Source of the DNA: Aptenodytes patagonicus
Taxonomy: Eukaryota > Chordata > Aves > Sphenisciformes > Spheniscidae
Direction: 5' to 3'
DNA length: 64,000 nt
Assembly (NCBI RefSeq): GCF_965638725.1
Contig: NC_134962.1
Span: forward strand, 5,587,501-5,651,500
Made by a program: the position numbers and the translations under genes. The notes beneath the pieces are model-generated. The model did not search any database, was not told the origin of the DNA, and saw nothing but the letters and a program-made list of their open reading frames with translations. This document shows, in pieces, positions 61,501 to 64,000 of this stretch; the stretch's first letter is position 1; every line of letters starts with the position of its first letter.

Positions 61501-64000
61501 GAGAAAAAAATAAATTGAGGCAGCTAGTAAGAAAGTGCTTTAATGTACGCTATGCAAGAACTAGATATGAAAAATTACATTTAAAGTGGTTGTTTTGTGA
61601 GAAGACTAGTCATTGTTAAAACTACTTTTTGCAAATATTTATTCCTTTTAAAAATATTTTTAACTTCAGTTTGTGGCTGTTACATTTTGGACTCTATACA
61701 CATGTAACAGAGAATGTATATATATCCTGAAGAGGGGGATGGCATTAATCCAAGTTGGCTTAATCATACTATGGTAAGTTTGATGCTTTCTCAGTGCTTT
61801 GAATTTAACATTTTTTTTCCCTTTATACATGTTGTTTATTCCTTTAATTATTGCTTTTGCTGAAACACTGAGTTGCAGACAGCTTAATACACAGCTTCGT
61901 TTCAGCATCGCATTAAGTGTAGGTAGTATGATGATGAAAAAGCTTCTCTCTCCCAAAGCGCTCTCTAAATAATCATCACTAATGAAGCTGTACAAATTAA
62001 TAACAATAATGGGGGTGGGGGAAGGCCTAGAAGAGTCCACGTTTCCACGCCTAAATTTCATATCTAAGAACTGCCGTGTGCACTGAACGCTTTCCATCCT
62101 TGGTACGGAGTAAGATGTAACAGTATGGAGAAAAACAAGTGTATGATTTTGCAGGTATACTGCGTGCCCAGGTAGGAGTTAAGGCTGTGATGACATTAAC
62201 TCGCTATTCTTCACAAAGTGCAATGCTGCAAGTACTGCTCTGTGAATGTATTTTTAACGGCTCGTACGGTCTTGTAATACTTACTAAATTCTTAGATCCT
62301 CTTCAAGTTGTTGCATAAATTTTACTCACATTTTCTTATTCTGTATGTACCAGGCTTGTACAAGCCTGTTAAACGTGTTTGGCTTTGGATCGGGACAGTT
62401 CTAGAGAATGTAGTGGAGTTCTTTCGCAGGACTTCCAAGATTATAAATTTTCCCACATATTCCTTTCCTTTTCCTTAAGTGGTTACAGCACAGTGCGGAT
62501 TCAGGCATTTTATCTAGCTGGACTCTGCCACTTGATTTTGATCACACCATCCGTTGCCTTTGATTTTGATTTTGATTTTTCCTAAATGGAAATCTATTCT
62601 TTTTACATTAATGCAGATTTTATGGAATCTGTTTATTAGCTTAAAATGTTTATTAGACAATACCATGAAAGAAAATACTTTTGTCCCAACTGTACATGAA
62701 GAGTATTCTATTACTTTATTTGCATAGAAGATACTTGCATTATGTTTCCATCTTAAACTCCCCTATTCGATTAATATTTTTAATTTGTTTTTCTTTTATA
62801 GTTTATCCCTTAGGTTGGATGAAATAAACTCATGAAAAACCCTCAGAAGACTACTTGGAAAAGATATGTATTTTTGGTGAAGCTACAAACGGGAAGCTAC
62901 CACTGGCCTGGTAAGATACCAAAACTTTTAAACTGTCGGCGTGCCTCATCCCCAGAAGAGGGGCCATTTTCTGGTGCAATTTTTGACTTTCAGGCTAGCC
63001 GTTTCTCTGTGGATTGTCAGTTCCACCCGAACACCAGAATGTCTTCTCAGCTTGGAGTTGGGAATTCCTGCTGTTAAGCCCAGCTGAGAAGGTTGGGACT
63101 GAGCCTTAAGTTGCTGCTACTATTACAGACCCAAGGACTGTAGTCCCAGAGGTGAGGTCTTGCGCTCTTGATTGCTGAGACTGGATCCTCCCCCTCCCAA
63201 AGAGGTGGCAGATGCAATCCCAGTACTAAGGACAGTATAAATAGACTTAAATCCAGGATCTACCTGTTCTCTGGCCCACAAAACTTTGAACAAAAATGAT
63301 TTAATGGTTTGCCTTCATCACAGCTCTGTGGTCAGCCACTGACAGACGTAAGCTAGAGGTGTCTCAAGACTGTTTGATTTATAATTGATCTGATAATTAC
63401 CCCTGTGATAGTTAAGATGTCAGCACTGATGACTAAGTAGCCACTTTCATGCAGTAGTTTGTGTATGAAAATTCTCAACTTTTGTTTCCAGATTGCGGTT
63501 TCTTTAAACCACGTCAAAATATAGCTGATCGAGTACAAGATTTCTGAAACAAAGGGCTTTATAGAAATTTTGGATACAGGAGCAAGGTTTGAAGACCGTG
63601 AGTGAATATATAACTCTATGTTTGTGATCTAACATGTAATATGTTATGACCACTACCTGTCATCACTGCTTCTTCAAGGTTTTACATTAGAAAGTTGCAT
63701 TCAGCAAATGTTTGATAGCATGGTGTGTTTTTATAAGAAATGTTGTCGTCTTTAGAATTAAACAGGGATCAGATGTAGGGGAGAAGCATGATTATTTCCA
63801 AACAACACAAAATTATCAGCGATTTCCAAGTATGTTAGAATATGAGGTTTTGTCTTTAATTGTGCTGTTACTGTGCCTGCTCATGAGTTGTGGGTGATAA
63901 CATGTGATTATCATCTGCCTACTTGATCACATGCACATTTGTGATGCTTGCAAGAAAACACATTATCTGGCTGGTAACTGTCATATTATGCAGAGTTTAA
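58559..64000. other. Right-hand region, no gene recognised
   Basis: AT-rich non-coding sequence up to the window end. It holds a short more GC-rich patch at about 59570-59670 and a GATTTT simple repeat at 62561-62580. A plus-strand frame at 62832-63077 contains a donor-like GTAAGA (62910) but no recognisable protein. Confidence 0.45.
62561..62580. repeat. (GATTTT)n simple repeat
   Basis: Three consecutive GATTTT units, with an isolated relative at 62533. Confidence 0.8.

Overview
The window is vertebrate nuclear DNA from a bird. The evidence is a set of CR1 LINE copies (two young, one decayed, several ancient stubs), two solo copies of one LTR family with TG...CA ends, sparse genes with long introns, and a GC-rich promoter-type island. 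I cannot name the species. The gene order matches the avian chromosome 20 / human 20q13.32 block that carries ZNF831 followed by EDN3. Both genes read leftwards here, on the minus strand.

Layout from left to right. Positions 1-1559 are the start of EDN3 intron 2, overlapping a CpG-rich island at about 1040-1900. EDN3 exon 2 (1560-1800) carries nearly all of the mature endothelin-3 peptide, and exon 1 (coding 2198-2249) carries the signal peptide. The other EDN3 exons lie beyond the left edge. From about 2.7 kb to 30.3 kb is the EDN3 5' flank / ZNF831 3' flank. No gene is recognisable there, but it holds a young CR1 (14635-15412), a CR1 stub (18130-18178), a solo LTR (18958-19510), a decayed CR1 (20704-21739) and an ancient CR1 (about 25.7-26.07 kb).

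ZNF831 occupies 30317-41738. I assembled five coding exons whose splice sites and phases join without a break into a protein of 1,856 residues. A pair of ZAS-type C2H2 fingers sits near the N-terminus, followed by a very long, Ser-rich, probably disordered region. A same-strand CR1 with an uninterrupted 423-codon reverse-transcriptase frame sits in its last intron. The main coding exon begins at a strong splice acceptor, so at least one upstream non-coding exon must exist. Two weak candidates are given, at 46268-46308 and 57839-57857.

From 41.7 kb to 64 kb I recognise no protein gene, only a CR1 relic (42136-42312), a second solo LTR (57997-58553, opposite in orientation to the first) and simple repeats.

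EDN3 encodes a secreted peptide for the endothelin receptor pathway in neural-crest and melanocyte development. ZNF831 is a probable nuclear zinc-finger regulator. They share a strand and synteny; nothing in the sequence shows that they act together. I saw no novel operon-like or defence-like system. The main points are the complete ZNF831 splice model, a Tyr at position 4 of endothelin-3, and the mobile-element insertions.
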